Source: Betaproteobacteria bacterium
GTDB lineage: Bacteria > Pseudomonadota > Gammaproteobacteria > Burkholderiales > Burkholderiaceae_D
Assembly (NCBI GenBank): GCA_025362735.1
Contig: JANYFL010000035.1
Coordinates: 1-54,568, forward strand
DNA length: 54,568 nt
Reading direction: 5' to 3'
Both the position numbers and the translations under genes were made by a program. Positions 37,151 to 46,339 of the stretch are shown here, in pieces; position 1 is the first letter of the stretch; each line of letters starts with the position of its first letter. The notes below the pieces were generated by a model, which was not told the DNA's origin, ran no database searches, and was given only the letters and a program-made list of their open reading frames with translations.

Positions 37151-38319
37151 TGTTGCTGGAATTAGCCCAATGGCTCGCCGAAGACATTCGCTTTTTCAAT
37201 GTCTTCAACTACATCACGCTACGCGCCGTGCTTGCGACTCTCACCGCACTCGGCATTGGCCTGTTTTTCGGCCCGATGGTGATTCGCAAGCTGACCGCCT
37301 TGAAAATCGGCCAAGCCGTTCGTACCGACGGGCCACAAACGCATTTGATCAAATCCGGCACGCCGACGATGGGTGGCGCGCTGATTCTGATATCGATGGG
37401 CGTTGCCACCCTGCTCTGGGCAGACCTGACCAACCGTTTTGTCTGGGTCGTCATTCTGGTGACGTTCGGCTTTGGCTGGATCGGTTGGGTCGATGACTAT
37501 CGCAAAGTGGTCTACCGCGATCCCAAGGGCATGTCCTCCAAAGAAAAATATTTCTGGCAATCCTTGATCGGACTCATCGCTTCGGTTTATCTCGCCTTTG
37601 CCGTTTCAGCTCCGGATAACGCCAAGGTATGGGACCTTTTTATCGAATGGTCGCGTTCTGGCTTTTCGCTGTACCTGCCTCCAAAGGCCGATCTGATCGT
37701 GCCCTTCTTCAAGCATGTGGCTTATCCGCTCGGCGTCTTCGGATTCATTTTCCTTGCCTACTTCGTCATTGTCGGTACCAGCAATGCAGTCAATCTGACC
37801 GATGGTTTGGACGGCCTGGCGATCATGCCCACCGTACTGGTTGGCGCCGCGCTCGGTCTGTTCGCCTATGTCATTGGCCGAGCCGACTACTCCAAATATC
37901 TGCTATTCCCCCACATTCCCGGCGCCTCTGAACTACTGGTGTTCTGCGCCGCGATGGCCGGTGCCGGACTGGCCTTCTTATGGTTCAACGCTTACCCGGC
38001 TCAGGTCTTCATGGGCGATGTCGGCGCGCTCGCTCTTGGCGGTGCGCTTGGAACCGTTGCGGTCATCGCCCGCCAGGAAATCGTCCTGTTCATCATGGGC
38101 GGGGTCTTCGTTGCGGAAACAGTTTCGGTGATGGTGCAGGTGGGCTACTTCAAATACACCAAGAAAAAATATGGTGAAGGCAAACGCATTTTGCTGATGG
38201 CGCCGCTGCATCACCACTTCGAAGAATCGGGCTGGAAAGAGACGCAAGTCGTCGTGCGCTTCTGGATCATCACGATGATGCTGGTACTGGTTGGCTTGTC
38301 TACGTTGAAGCTGAGATGA
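37150..38319 (+). CDS. mraY: Phospho-MurNAc-pentapeptide translocase MraY
   Basis: 389 residues, about ten TM segments. Active-site signatures [23 protein letters not shown] and [12 protein letters not shown]. It makes lipid I on undecaprenyl phosphate at the inner membrane. Its stop overlaps the ATG of a 35-codon mini-ORF instead of murD directly. Confidence 0.97.
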   Translation: MLLELAQWLAEDIRFFNVFNYITLRAVLATLTALGIGLFFGPMVIRKLTALKIGQAVRTDGPQTHLIKSGTPTMGGALILISMGVATLLWADLTNRFVWVVILVTFGFGWIGWVDDYRKVVYRDPKGMSSKEKYFWQSLIGLIASVYLAFAVSAPDNAKVWDLFIEWSRSGFSLYLPPKADLIVPFFKHVAYPLGVFGFIFLAYFVIVGTSNAVNLTDGLDGLAIMPTVLVGAALGLFAYVIGRADYSKYLLFPHIPGASELLVFCAAMAGAGLAFLWFNAYPAQVFMGDVGALALGGALGTVAVIARQEIVLFIMGGVFVAETVSVMVQVGYFKYTKKKYGEGKRILLMAPLHHHFEESGWKETQVVVRFWIITMMLVLVGLSTLKLR

Positions 38320-38423
38320 GCGCACTGATAAATCTTCGACGCAGTGGCACAGAGAGCGCAGAGGAAATCTTTTGTCTTCTCCGCGTCCTCTGCGCCTCTG
38401 CGCCGGAATTTCTGAATTCATGA
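38316..38423 (+). CDS. Bridging mini-ORF mraY-murD (35 aa) through a palindromic repeat
   Basis: ATG 38316 overlaps the mraY stop (ATGA) and the TGA at 38421-38423 overlaps the murD start (ATGA). No in-frame stop occurs in between although the segment (about 38341-38404) is a repeat of the CAGAGG type with arms GCAGAGG (38358-38364) and CCTCTGC (38387-38393). The peptide ([17 protein letters not shown] onwards) resembles nothing known. Its likely role is to carry ribosomes from mraY to murD. Confidence 0.5.
   Translation: MSALINLRRSGTESAEEIFCLLRVLCASAPEFLNS
38341..38404. repeat. Dispersed palindromic repeat, GC-rich version (copy 2)
   Basis: GCAGAGG near 38358 and CCTCTGC near 38387 form the stem, with CAGAG/CTCTG words on both sides. 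Similar to the end-of-window copy (CGCGGAG and CTCCGCG). It separates mraY from murD. Confidence 0.75.
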
Positions 38424-39949
38424 CCCCACTCAAAGACCAACACGTTCTCATTCTCGGCCTCGGTGAATCCGGGCTGGCGATGGCGCGCTGGTGCGCGGCT
38501 GAAGGCGCGTCGGTTCATGTCATCGACACGCGCAGCCTGGATGCAGGTGGCCCGCCGCAACTGGAAGCGTTGAAAGCGAGCCTGCCCAGTGCCAAAGTTT
38601 CGCTTGGGCCCGACTGGAATGTCAGCTTGCTTGAAGACATTGATCTCATCGCCATCAGTCCCGGTCTGTCACCCTTACAATCACCACAACGCGAACTCCT
38701 GGCGGCAGCAAGAGAGCGCAATCTTCCGGTGTGGGGCGAAATCGAACTGTTCGCGCAAAAGCTTGAAGCGCTCAAGACCGGGCAGAGTTACTCACCAAAA
38801 CTGTTGGCCATCACCGGCACCAACGGCAAGACCACCGTGACAAGCTTGACCGGCAAGTTGTGTGAACGCGCCGGCCTGAAAACCCGTGTCGCAGGCAATA
38901 TCAGTCCAGCTGCACTCGATGCCCTTTCGGATGCCTTGGCGCAGAACGATCTGCCCGATGTCTGGGTGCTCGAACTATCGAGCTTCCAGCTCGAAACGAC
39001 TCGCAGCCTTGCAGCCGACGCCGCAACCGTGCTCAACATTACGCAAGACCATCTCGACTGGCATGGCGACATGGAGGCCTACACGACCGCCAAGGCCCGC
39101 ATTTTTGCGCCCGGCACTCTACGCATCGTAAATCGGGATGATGCGCGCGTGATGACGATGGCGCATACAAAAGAGTCGGTCATCAGCTTCGGTCTCGATG
39201 CACCGGAATATGCAGGTCAGTTCGGTCTGTTGACTGAAGGGGGTATGCGCTGGCTGGCATTGCGTGAGGCCATTGATCAGGAGGAGCCTCGTCCTTCTTC
39301 CCGTCAGAAAAAATTAAGTCTCGATTTAGCAGTGCCTGAGCCGGGTTTGTTGAAACGACTGATGCCAGCCGAAGCACTGCAAATTCGTGGCGATCACAAT
39401 ATCGCCAACGCCCTGGCCGCTTTGGCACTGTGCCGTGCCATTGACTTGCCGATTGCTCCACTATTGCACGGCCTGCGCGAATACCGTGGCGAACCGCACC
39501 GGGTCGAATGGCTGATGAGCGTGGACGATGTCGATTATGTCGATGACAGCAAGGGCACGAATGTGGGTGCCACCGTCGCTGCGCTGAATGGTCTTGCGAC
39601 CAGTCATGCAAGCGGGCGGATCGTGCTGATTGCCGGTGGCGACGGCAAGGGTCAGGATTTTTCTCCGCTGAAAGAACCGGTTCAGCGCAACGCCCGCGCT
39701 GTCGTTCTGATTGGTAAGGATGCCTCCGCGATTCGTCTGGCCTTGCAAGGCTGCGGCGTGACCATCACCAACTGTGAATCGCTGCCCACGGCCGTCCAGA
39801 CCGCATCCGCACTTGCCCTGCCGGGTGACACCGTTTTGCTCTCGCCCGCTTGTGCAAGTCTGGACATGTTCCGCAATTACAAGCATCGCGCCGATGTGTT
39901 TGCCGATGCGGTGCGTGAACTCGCGCTGGAGGCCGGACAGCCATGCTGA
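38420..39949 (+). CDS. murD: UDP-MurNAc-L-Ala:D-Glu ligase MurD
   Basis: 509 residues from ATG 38420 (the frame is open farther upstream but starts with a repeat). N-terminal UDP-binding [17 protein letters not shown]-loop [34 protein letters not shown]. Adds D-glutamate. No strong RBS; GGAA is 11 nt upstream, so reinitiation after the mini-ORF may matter. A somewhat longer middle (residues 270-330) than usual. Overlaps ftsW. Confidence 0.95.
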   Translation: MTPLKDQHVLILGLGESGLAMARWCAAEGASVHVIDTRSLDAGGPPQLEALKASLPSAKVSLGPDWNVSLLEDIDLIAISPGLSPLQSPQRELLAAARERNLPVWGEIELFAQKLEALKTGQSYSPKLLAITGTNGKTTVTSLTGKLCERAGLKTRVAGNISPAALDALSDALAQNDLPDVWVLELSSFQLETTRSLAADAATVLNITQDHLDWHGDMEAYTTAKARIFAPGTLRIVNRDDARVMTMAHTKESVISFGLDAPEYAGQFGLLTEGGMRWLALREAIDQEEPRPSSRQKKLSLDLAVPEPGLLKRLMPAEALQIRGDHNIANALAALALCRAIDLPIAPLLHGLREYRGEPHRVEWLMSVDDVDYVDDSKGTNVGATVAALNGLATSHASGRIVLIAGGDGKGQDFSPLKEPVQRNARAVVLIGKDASAIRLALQGCGVTITNCESLPTAVQTASALALPGDTVLLSPACASLDMFRNYKHRADVFADAVRELALEAGQPC

Positions 39950-41169
39950 ACCTCTCCACCTTCGACAGTCTGCGCGACACGCTGGTCGGTACCCGGCCCG
40001 GCACCATCAGCACGGTCAAGACCACACGTTCAACGATGATGAGCTGGGATCAGCCCTTGTTCTGGGTCAGCATCATTCTGTTGCTGTTCGGGCTGGTCAT
40101 GGTCTATTCCGCTTCGATCGCACTTTCCGATTCGCCGCGCTATCCGAATCTGAAGCCCACGTATTTTCTGATCCGCCAAGCCGCCTTCATTGTGATCGGC
40201 TTGGGCGCTGGCGCGATTGCCTTTCGCATTCCACTCAGCATATGGCAACGCTGGGCGGCTTATTTATTCCTTTCGGCCATCGTTCTTCTGATCGCCGTGT
40301 TGATTCCCGGAATTGGCAAAGGCGTAAACGGCGCGCATCGCTGGCTTTCGCTCTATGTGATCAACCTGCAGCCATCCGAACTGATGAAAATCTTCGTCGT
40401 GCTCTATGCCGCGGATTACACCGTACGCAAGCAGGCGCTGATGCATGACCTTAAAAAAGGCTTTCTGCCGATGGCCATTGTGATGGCTTTTGTCGGCGCA
40501 CTCTTGCAGTTGGAACCCGACCTGGGTGCTTTCATCGTCATTGTTGCGATTGCCTTCGGCATCCTGTTTCTGGGCGGCGTCAATGCTCGCATCTTCAGTC
40601 TGCTGATCGTCGTGCTCAGCATCAGCTTCACACTACTGATCTGGCTGAATCCCTGGCGGCGTGCGCGCATCTTTGCCTACCTCGATCCTTTCGAAGAAAA
40701 CAATGCGGCCGGTAAAGCCTATCAACTGACGCATTCGCTGATTGCCTTTGGGCGGGGGGAATGGTTGGGTGTCGGACTGGGCGGCAGCGTCGAAAAACTG
40801 CACTACCTGCCTGAGGCGCATACCGATTTCCTGCTTGCGGTGATTGGTGAAGAACTTGGATTTGCCGGTGTCTTCGTCGTCATTGCCTTGTTCTTCTGGC
40901 TGGTGCGTCGTGCATTCGAAATTGGTCGTCAGGCCATCGTGCTTGAACGCTTTTATGCCGGCCTGGTTGCTAAAGGGATCGGAATCTGGCTCGGCGTCCA
41001 GGCGTTTATCAACATGGGCGTCAACCTCGGCCTGCTGCCCACCAAAGGACTCACCCTCCCACTGATGAGCTACGGCGGCTCCGGCATTCTGGTCAACTGC
41101 GTCGCGCTGGCGATTCTATTGCGCGTGGATTATGAGAATCGGGTGCTGATGCGTGGGGGACGCGTATGA
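39943..41169 (+). CDS. ftsW: Lipid II polymerase FtsW
   Basis: 408 residues, SEDS family with about ten TM segments. Family parts: [64 protein letters not shown]. It polymerises glycan at the septum together with FtsI. The start overlaps murD by 7 bp, and the stop overlaps a bridging ORF (ATGA). Confidence 0.96.
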   Translation: MLNLSTFDSLRDTLVGTRPGTISTVKTTRSTMMSWDQPLFWVSIILLLFGLVMVYSASIALSDSPRYPNLKPTYFLIRQAAFIVIGLGAGAIAFRIPLSIWQRWAAYLFLSAIVLLIAVLIPGIGKGVNGAHRWLSLYVINLQPSELMKIFVVLYAADYTVRKQALMHDLKKGFLPMAIVMAFVGALLQLEPDLGAFIVIVAIAFGILFLGGVNARIFSLLIVVLSISFTLLIWLNPWRRARIFAYLDPFEENNAAGKAYQLTHSLIAFGRGEWLGVGLGGSVEKLHYLPEAHTDFLLAVIGEELGFAGVFVVIALFFWLVRRAFEIGRQAIVLERFYAGLVAKGIGIWLGVQAFINMGVNLGLLPTKGLTLPLMSYGGSGILVNCVALAILLRVDYENRVLMRGGRV

Positions 41170-41525
41170 GTTACCTGGCGAGGGGCCCCCAAAGGGGGAT
41201 CGACAGTAAGACGAATACGCGCAGCCGCCGACACCCGGTTGTGTCAATACCTGCGGCAGATCAGGAGGCGGCAGGTATGACAAGCAAACCTCTCAACACA
41301 GAGACACAAAGGCACAGAGATGCACAGAGAACAACGGGAGATCATTACGGCTCTACTGTCATCCTGAGCAACGCGAAGGATCTCAGTTTGTTGCCAACTG
41401 CCGGCGGTCATTTGATACCTAAGATGCTTCGCTGCGCTCAGCATGACAAGGGGGCTCTCTTGCTGTTCTCTGTGTCTCTGTGTCTCTGTGTTGAGATGGT
41501 TTTCTCGACCGGGGGACAGGCATGA
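41166..41525 (+). CDS. Bridging ORF ftsW-murG (119 aa) through nested repeats
   Basis: ATG 41166 overlaps the ftsW stop (ATGA); TGA 41523-41525 overlaps the murG ATG (ATGA). It stays open for 119 codons through two nested palindromic repeats. The peptide is repeat-derived ([11 protein letters not shown], then [12 protein letters not shown]) and probably has no function of its own. It preserves continuous translation between the two cell-wall genes. Confidence 0.5.
   Translation: MSYLARGPQRGIDSKTNTRSRRHPVVSIPAADQEAAGMTSKPLNTETQRHRDAQRTTGDHYGSTVILSNAKDLSLLPTAGGHLIPKMLRCAQHDKGALLLFSVSLCLCVEMVFSTGGQA
41292..41495. repeat. Palindromic repeat (copy 3) with a second palindrome nested inside
   Basis: Outer arms 41292-41308 and 41479-41495 are perfect 17-bp inverses of the CAGAGACACA type. 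Inside, 41358-41384 and 41421-41447 are inverted with 21 of 27 positions matching (GTCATCCTGAGC type), a different repeat family. One repeat apparently inserted into the other. Confidence 0.85.
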
Positions 41526-42703
41526 GTTCCGTCGAGCGTTTGGCCTTGAGTGTTGAGAGCAGTCAAGCGGAGATCGCCTCCGCTCAACATTCCGCACGCA
41601 ACACTGAACCGAGTACGCATCGCCGCACCCTGCTGATTCTTGCCGGCGGCACCGGTGGCCACATCATGCCCGGGCTCGCGATTGCCGAAGTAATGCAGGC
41701 TCGTGGCTGGAACATTCGTTGGCTGGGCACAGCGCACGGCATGGAAAATACGCTGGTTCCGAAAGCAGGCATTCCGCTGGATACCATCGCCTTTGCTGGA
41801 CTGCGCGGCAAAGGATTGTTGCATACGCTCAAAGGTGGATTGCAACTGGTCTCCGGATTTTTTCACTGCCTCAAACTGATGGGTGAGATTCGTCCCGATG
41901 CAGTACTCGGCATGGGCGGTTATGTCACGGTTCCTGCAGGTTTGTCTGCGGTACTGCGCGGCAAACCCCTGGTGCTCGTCAATAGTGATTCGGCACCGCT
42001 GTTGTCGAACCAGTTTTTGACGACCTATGCCAAACGCGTTCTGTATGGGCTGCCGGGTCATATCAAACCGGACGCACCAGAAACGGCCAAAGAAATCTGG
42101 ACCGGCAGCCCGGTACGTGCATCTATCGCCGCCATTCCTGAACCTGCATTACGTTTTGCGGATCGCACGGGTCTGCTCAAGGTTCTGGTTGTCGGAGGGA
42201 GTCTTGGCGCTACCGTTTTGAATCGTACGGTTCCCAAAGCACTTGCCCTGATTCCAGAAACGCAGCGACCTATAGTCTGTCATCAGTCGGGGGCTCTCAA
42301 CCTCGAAGCCTTGCGCCAGAACTATATTGAGGCAGGTGTCGATGCGGAGGTCGTTGCCTTCATTGACGATATGGCCCAGCGCTACGCTGAAGTCGATGTC
42401 GTGATATGCCGTGCTGGTGCCATTACTCTCAATGAGCTGATGGTCGCAGGAGTACCAAGCATCCTCGTACCATTGACTGTATCGACGACCAGTCATCAAC
42501 GCAATAACGCCGTCATGATGCAAGAAGCCGGTGCCGCAATTCACTTGCCGCAGACCGAAATGACGCCTGAAGTTCTCGCCGATCTGATTAAAAAGCTCTG
42601 TCGTGAACGCCTGCTGAAAATGGCCAAAGCCGCACGCAAGCTGGGACGACCCGATGCCACCGAACGCGTGGCCGACATTATTGAAACAGTAGTCAAACAA
42701 TGA
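41522..42703 (+). CDS. murG: Lipid II synthase MurG (GlcNAc transferase)
   Basis: 393 residues. The first motif [20 protein letters not shown] normally lies at the very N-terminus but here begins at about residue 37, so there is an unusual hydrophilic extension ([17 protein letters not shown]). Other family parts: [37 protein letters not shown]. It adds GlcNAc to lipid I. A shorter form could start within; ATG 41522 is favoured by GACAGG and by the overlap with the bridging ORF. Confidence 0.95.
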   Translation: MSSVERLALSVESSQAEIASAQHSARNTEPSTHRRTLLILAGGTGGHIMPGLAIAEVMQARGWNIRWLGTAHGMENTLVPKAGIPLDTIAFAGLRGKGLLHTLKGGLQLVSGFFHCLKLMGEIRPDAVLGMGGYVTVPAGLSAVLRGKPLVLVNSDSAPLLSNQFLTTYAKRVLYGLPGHIKPDAPETAKEIWTGSPVRASIAAIPEPALRFADRTGLLKVLVVGGSLGATVLNRTVPKALALIPETQRPIVCHQSGALNLEALRQNYIEAGVDAEVVAFIDDMAQRYAEVDVVICRAGAITLNELMVAGVPSILVPLTVSTTSHQRNNAVMMQEAGAAIHLPQTEMTPEVLADLIKKLCRERLLKMAKAARKLGRPDATERVADIIETVVKQ

Positions 42704-42840
42704 AGCATCGCATCAAAAATATTCACTTTGTTGGCATGCTGGGGGAGGGCCCCCGGCATCGTCCATTCTGTGGCGCGGCACATCGTGCCGCCGCCGACGC
42801 CCACGGCGCAGAATTCAGCAGAAGCGCAGGTCGCAGATGA
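42700..42840 (+). CDS. Bridging mini-ORF murG-murC with duplicated MurC N-terminus (46 aa)
   Basis: ATG 42700 overlaps the murG stop (ATGA), which is where murC is expected to start. Its first 12 residues ([12 protein letters not shown]) equal those of MurC. It then diverges and ends with TGA 42838-42840, overlapping the real murC ATG (42837). The inserted part carries two hairpins: 42737-42758 (9-bp stem, loop AGGG) and GCGGCAC/GTGCCGC (42775-42791). It looks like an insertion that displaced murC but rebuilt its start. Confidence 0.6.
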   Translation: MKHRIKNIHFVGMLGEGPRHRPFCGAAHRAAADAHGAEFSRSAGRR

Positions 42841-44237
42841 AGCACAGAATAAAAAATATTCACTTCGTGGGCATCGGCGGGTCCGGCATGAGCGGCATTG
42901 CAGAAGTGCTGGCTAATCTGGGCTATAGCGTCAGTGGTTCAGACTTGGCCAACAATGCTGCAACCCAGCGCCTGACTTCGCTGGGCGTAAAGGTCATGCA
43001 CAACCATGTGGCAGAAAATATTGCCCATGCCGATGCGATTGTCGTATCAACCGCAGTGAAGACCGACAATCCGGAAGTCACTGCGGCCCGCGCCAAACAT
43101 TTGCCCATCGTGCCGCGCGCCGTCATGCTGGCCGAACTGATGCGGCTCAAACGTGGCATCGCTATTGCGGGCACACATGGCAAAACCACGACCACCAGTC
43201 TGGTCGCGTCAGTGCTCGCGCAAGGCGGATATGACCCAACCTTCGTCATCGGTGGGCGTCTCAACTCAGTCGGCACCAATGCCAAGCTCGGTCAGGGCGA
43301 ATACATTGTGGTCGAAGCGGATGAATCAGATGCATCGTTCCTGAACCTCATGCCCGTGATGGCGGTGATCACCAATATCGACGCCGATCATATGGAAACC
43401 TATGGCCATGACTTCGCAAAACTGAAGCAGGCCTTTGTCGAGTTCACTCAGCGTTTGCCTTTCTATGGCACTGTCGTCGCCTGCGTGGACGATGCACACG
43501 TGCGGGAAATCTTGCCTTTCATTTCCAAGCCGGTAACTACCTACGGCATTCGCGAAGATGCAGAAGTACGCGCGGTCGATGTGCGGGCGGATCACGGACG
43601 CATGCGTTTCCAGGTCACACGTCAGAACGGCATGACTTTGTCGACTCTCAACGTCACGCTCAATCTACCGGGCCTGCACAATGTGCAGAACGCGCTCGCC
43701 GCAATTGCCATCGCCACCGAACTGGGCGTTGAAGATGCTGCGATCTGCGAAGCGCTGGCACACTTCACCGGTGTGGGTCGGCGCTTCCAGCGGCATGGCG
43801 ATGTGTCCCTTCCGAATGGCGGCACGATGACTCTGGTCGATGACTATGGCCATCACCCGGTGGAAATGGCCGCAACGATTGCTGCGGCACGTGGCGCGTT
43901 TCCCGGTCGGCGCATCGTGCTCGCCTTCCAGCCGCATCGCTATACCCGCACGCGTGATTTGTTCGAGGACTTTGCCAAGGTGCTCTCGACTGCAGATGCT
44001 CTTCTTTTGGCCGAGGTTTATGCAGCGGGCGAGCAACCCATTGTCGCCGCCGATGGTCGCGCCCTCACCCGTGCCGTGCGCGTGGCGGGCCGCATTGAAC
44101 CGGTGTTCGTCGAAGACATCACTCAGATGCCGCAAGCGATTTTCGATCTGGCCCAGGATGGGGATGTGGTCATCACGATGGGCGCAGGTTCGATTAATAC
44201 CGTACCGGGGAAACTGGTGGAGGGGATGCGTTCATGA
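42837..44237 (+). CDS. murC: UDP-MurNAc:L-alanine ligase MurC
   Basis: 466 residues. [19 protein letters not shown]-loop [37 protein letters not shown] and [12 protein letters not shown] are all present. It adds the first amino acid of the stem. Its first 38 bases are a synonymously altered copy of 42700-42737. Start ATG 42837 overlaps the preceding mini-ORF stop. No murB lies between murC and ddl. Confidence 0.97.
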   Translation: MKHRIKNIHFVGIGGSGMSGIAEVLANLGYSVSGSDLANNAATQRLTSLGVKVMHNHVAENIAHADAIVVSTAVKTDNPEVTAARAKHLPIVPRAVMLAELMRLKRGIAIAGTHGKTTTTSLVASVLAQGGYDPTFVIGGRLNSVGTNAKLGQGEYIVVEADESDASFLNLMPVMAVITNIDADHMETYGHDFAKLKQAFVEFTQRLPFYGTVVACVDDAHVREILPFISKPVTTYGIREDAEVRAVDVRADHGRMRFQVTRQNGMTLSTLNVTLNLPGLHNVQNALAAIAIATELGVEDAAICEALAHFTGVGRRFQRHGDVSLPNGGTMTLVDDYGHHPVEMAATIAAARGAFPGRRIVLAFQPHRYTRTRDLFEDFAKVLSTADALLLAEVYAAGEQPIVAADGRALTRAVRVAGRIEPVFVEDITQMPQAIFDLAQDGDVVITMGAGSINTVPGKLVEGMRS

Positions 44238-44386
44238 TGCGCGACACTTCGCTTCTCACCACAGAGGCACAAAGGCACAGAGGTATGCACAGAGAAAACC
44301 CAAGAGAAGTTCTCCTGAAGTTCTCCGTGTCTCTGTGTCTCTGTGTTGAAAACAAGTCTTCATGGAGCGGCCAATCCCATGACTGA
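44234..44386 (+). CDS. Bridging mini-ORF murC-ddl (50 aa) through a palindromic repeat
   Basis: ATGATG at 44234 overlaps the murC stop (ATGA). The frame stays open through the repeat and ends with TGA 44384-44386, 8 bp inside the start of ddl (ATG 44379). The peptide (TTEAQRHRG, then [11 protein letters not shown]) is repeat-derived. Probably a coupling device, not a functional protein. Confidence 0.45.
   Translation: MMRDTSLLTTEAQRHRGMHRENPREVLLKFSVSLCLCVENKSSWSGQSHD
44255..44349. repeat. Dispersed palindromic repeat (copy 4)
   Basis: The left part (44255-44278, CTCACCACAGAGGCACAAAG type) and right part (44323-44349, ending CTCTGTGTTGA) are imperfect inverses, as in copies 1 and 3. Confidence 0.8.
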
Positions 44387-45344
44387 CTTCGGCAAAGTCG
44401 GCGTGCTGATGGGTGGCTCTTCCGCGGAGCGCGAGATTTCCTTGCGTACCGGCAATGGTGTGCTCAAGGCTTTGTTGAGCCACGGCATTGACGCTCACGC
44501 ATTCGATCCGGCAAAGCAAAGTGTGGCTGAACTCGCTGCACAAAAATTTGATCGGGTCTTTATCGCCCTGCATGGCCGCTTTGGCGAAGACGGCAGCATT
44601 CAGGGCACACTCGAATTGCTGGGTATTCCCTATACCGGTAGCGGCGTGATGGCTTCGGCGCTCGCTATGGACAAGATCTTCACCAAACGTATCTGGCAAA
44701 CCCATGGCCTGTCGACGCCGAACTATCGCGTCATCAATGCGAAGACGACGACCAATCTTGAACTGGTCCATCTACCTGCCGAACTGGGCCTGCCACTGAT
44801 CGTGAAGGCACCCCACGAAGGCTCAACCATCGGTATTACCAAGGTTGAACTGGCCTCTGATCTGAAGTCCGCGGTCACGCTGTCAGCCGAATTCGACGAT
44901 CAGATTCTGGTCGAGCAATTCATTGAAGGTCATGAACTGACTGTGACCATTCTCGATTCCGGTATGGGCCCTGAGGCTCTGCCCATCATCGAGATCGTCG
45001 CACCCGATGGCAACTACGATTACGAAAACAAGTACAACCGCAACGAGACACGCTATCTCTGCCCCGCTCCACTGGAGCCCTCCCTGACCACGCAGATTCA
45101 GGAAATGGCGGTTGAAGCCTTTAAGGCACTTGATTGTCAGGGCTGGGGCCGCGTGGATGTAATGCTCAGCAAGAATGGCTACCGGCCTTATCTGCTGGAA
45201 ATCAATACATCGCCCGGTATGACCGACCACTCGCTGGTGCCAATGGCGGCCAAAGCGATCGGCGTCGATTACGCCGAACTCTGCGTGACCATACTCAAGA
45301 GTGCTTCGCTCAAGATCAAACATACCCCGGAGGGCCAGCACTGA
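44379..45344 (+). CDS. ddl: D-alanine--D-alanine ligase
   Basis: 321 residues from ATG 44379 (GGAG 11 nt upstream). GKVGVLMGGSSAEREISLRTG, LHGRFGEDGSIQG, PLIVKAPHEGSTIGI and LEINTSPGMTDHSLVP mark an ATP-grasp Ddl of the B type usual in dcw clusters. It makes the dipeptide used by MurF. Joined to ftsQ by TGATG. Confidence 0.96.
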   Translation: MTDFGKVGVLMGGSSAEREISLRTGNGVLKALLSHGIDAHAFDPAKQSVAELAAQKFDRVFIALHGRFGEDGSIQGTLELLGIPYTGSGVMASALAMDKIFTKRIWQTHGLSTPNYRVINAKTTTNLELVHLPAELGLPLIVKAPHEGSTIGITKVELASDLKSAVTLSAEFDDQILVEQFIEGHELTVTILDSGMGPEALPIIEIVAPDGNYDYENKYNRNETRYLCPAPLEPSLTTQIQEMAVEAFKALDCQGWGRVDVMLSKNGYRPYLLEINTSPGMTDHSLVPMAAKAIGVDYAELCVTILKSASLKIKHTPEGQH

Positions 45345-46264
45345 TGCTCGCTGCGCTCTGGCACAACCCGGTCTGGATGCGACGTCTGAGTGGCGTCCTG
45401 GGAATGCTTGCCCTGTTGGTTTTATTGGGCACAGGCGTGTATTGGGTCACGCATCGCAATATCTTCGCCATACAAGTGATTGAGGTGAAGGCCAGCGAAG
45501 CCGGAAGCTTGCGTCATTTCAACGGCGCCACCGCGCGTGCCGCGGCGCTGCCCCGGATTCTGAATGCAACGCCGCTGAATTTCTTTACGGTCAATCTGGA
45601 TGTCGTTCGTCAGGCGTTTGAAAACGTAGCCTGGGTTCGCGAAGCACAGGTCAGCCGTCTCTGGCCGAATCGTCTGCTGGTCGAAATCGAAGAGCATCAG
45701 GTGCTTGCTGCATGGGAAGACACCAGCCTGCCTGATTCATCCTCATCAAGCGCCTATGCCTTCGTCAACACTCAGGGTGAATTGTTTGCCGTGAATCCGG
45801 CAGAAGCTGAAGACGACGCCAATGACGATGGCCTGCCCGAATTTTCCGGCCCGCCGGGCAGCGAGAAGCAGGTGACCAGTCGTTATCGCGAACTGACGAC
45901 CGTACTAAACAAACTGCAACTCAAACCGGATCAAGTGCGCCTGTCCTCGCGCTATGCCTGGACCATCCACGCCAATCGCACGTCCGGCAATGCCAATGAA
46001 GAATCAGCGCACGACCGCGGTTTGATCATCGAGCTCGGCCGTGAGATCGAGCCCAATATTCTTGAGCGGCGAATTGAACGTATGCAGGTGACTTTCCCGC
46101 TGATTGCGGCACAGTGGCCGAAGCCCACGCTGATCGATCTCCGTTATCCAAACGGCTTTGCCTTGCGTGCCGAGGGATTGAAGCTGGATACCGAAGCATC
46201 CGCCAAAGCACGTGCCCAAGCGAAGGCACGTGCCGAAAAAACAGCAGCACAAAAACGCACATGA
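45344..46264 (+). CDS. ftsQ: Cell division protein FtsQ
   Basis: 306 residues. A short cytoplasmic tail, TM segment (about 16-36), POTRA domain (NIFAIQVIEVKASEAGSLRHFN, VAWVREAQVSRLWPNRLLVEIEEH) and FtsQ beta domain. Two unusual parts: an acidic insert (NPAEAEDDANDDGLPEFSGP) and a C-terminal tail of Ala, Lys and Arg repeats (SAKARAQAKARAEKTAAQK). Connects FtsK to the FtsBL/FtsWI complex. Its stop overlaps the start of a chain of mini-ORFs leading to ftsA. Confidence 0.93.
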   Translation: MLAALWHNPVWMRRLSGVLGMLALLVLLGTGVYWVTHRNIFAIQVIEVKASEAGSLRHFNGATARAAALPRILNATPLNFFTVNLDVVRQAFENVAWVREAQVSRLWPNRLLVEIEEHQVLAAWEDTSLPDSSSSSAYAFVNTQGELFAVNPAEAEDDANDDGLPEFSGPPGSEKQVTSRYRELTTVLNKLQLKPDQVRLSSRYAWTIHANRTSGNANEESAHDRGLIIELGREIEPNILERRIERMQVTFPLIAAQWPKPTLIDLRYPNGFALRAEGLKLDTEASAKARAQAKARAEKTAAQKRT

Positions 46265-46339
46265 GAACCCAAATGCATCAGAACCCATCCCGAACCCGAT
46301 TCAAATGAAAGCCAGCGCCCTGTGAGCAAACGTATATGA
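46261..46339 (+). promoter_or_regulatory. Chain of three overlapping mini-ORFs linking ftsQ to ftsA
   Basis: ATG 46261 (over the ftsQ stop) encodes 15 codons and ends at TGA 46306-46308. ATG 46305 overlaps this, encodes 6 codons and ends at TGA 46323-46325. GTG 46322 overlaps that, encodes 5 codons and ends at TGA 46337-46339, which overlaps the ftsA ATG 46336. No SD is seen before ftsA. The arrangement would allow stepwise reinitiation. Confidence 0.45.
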
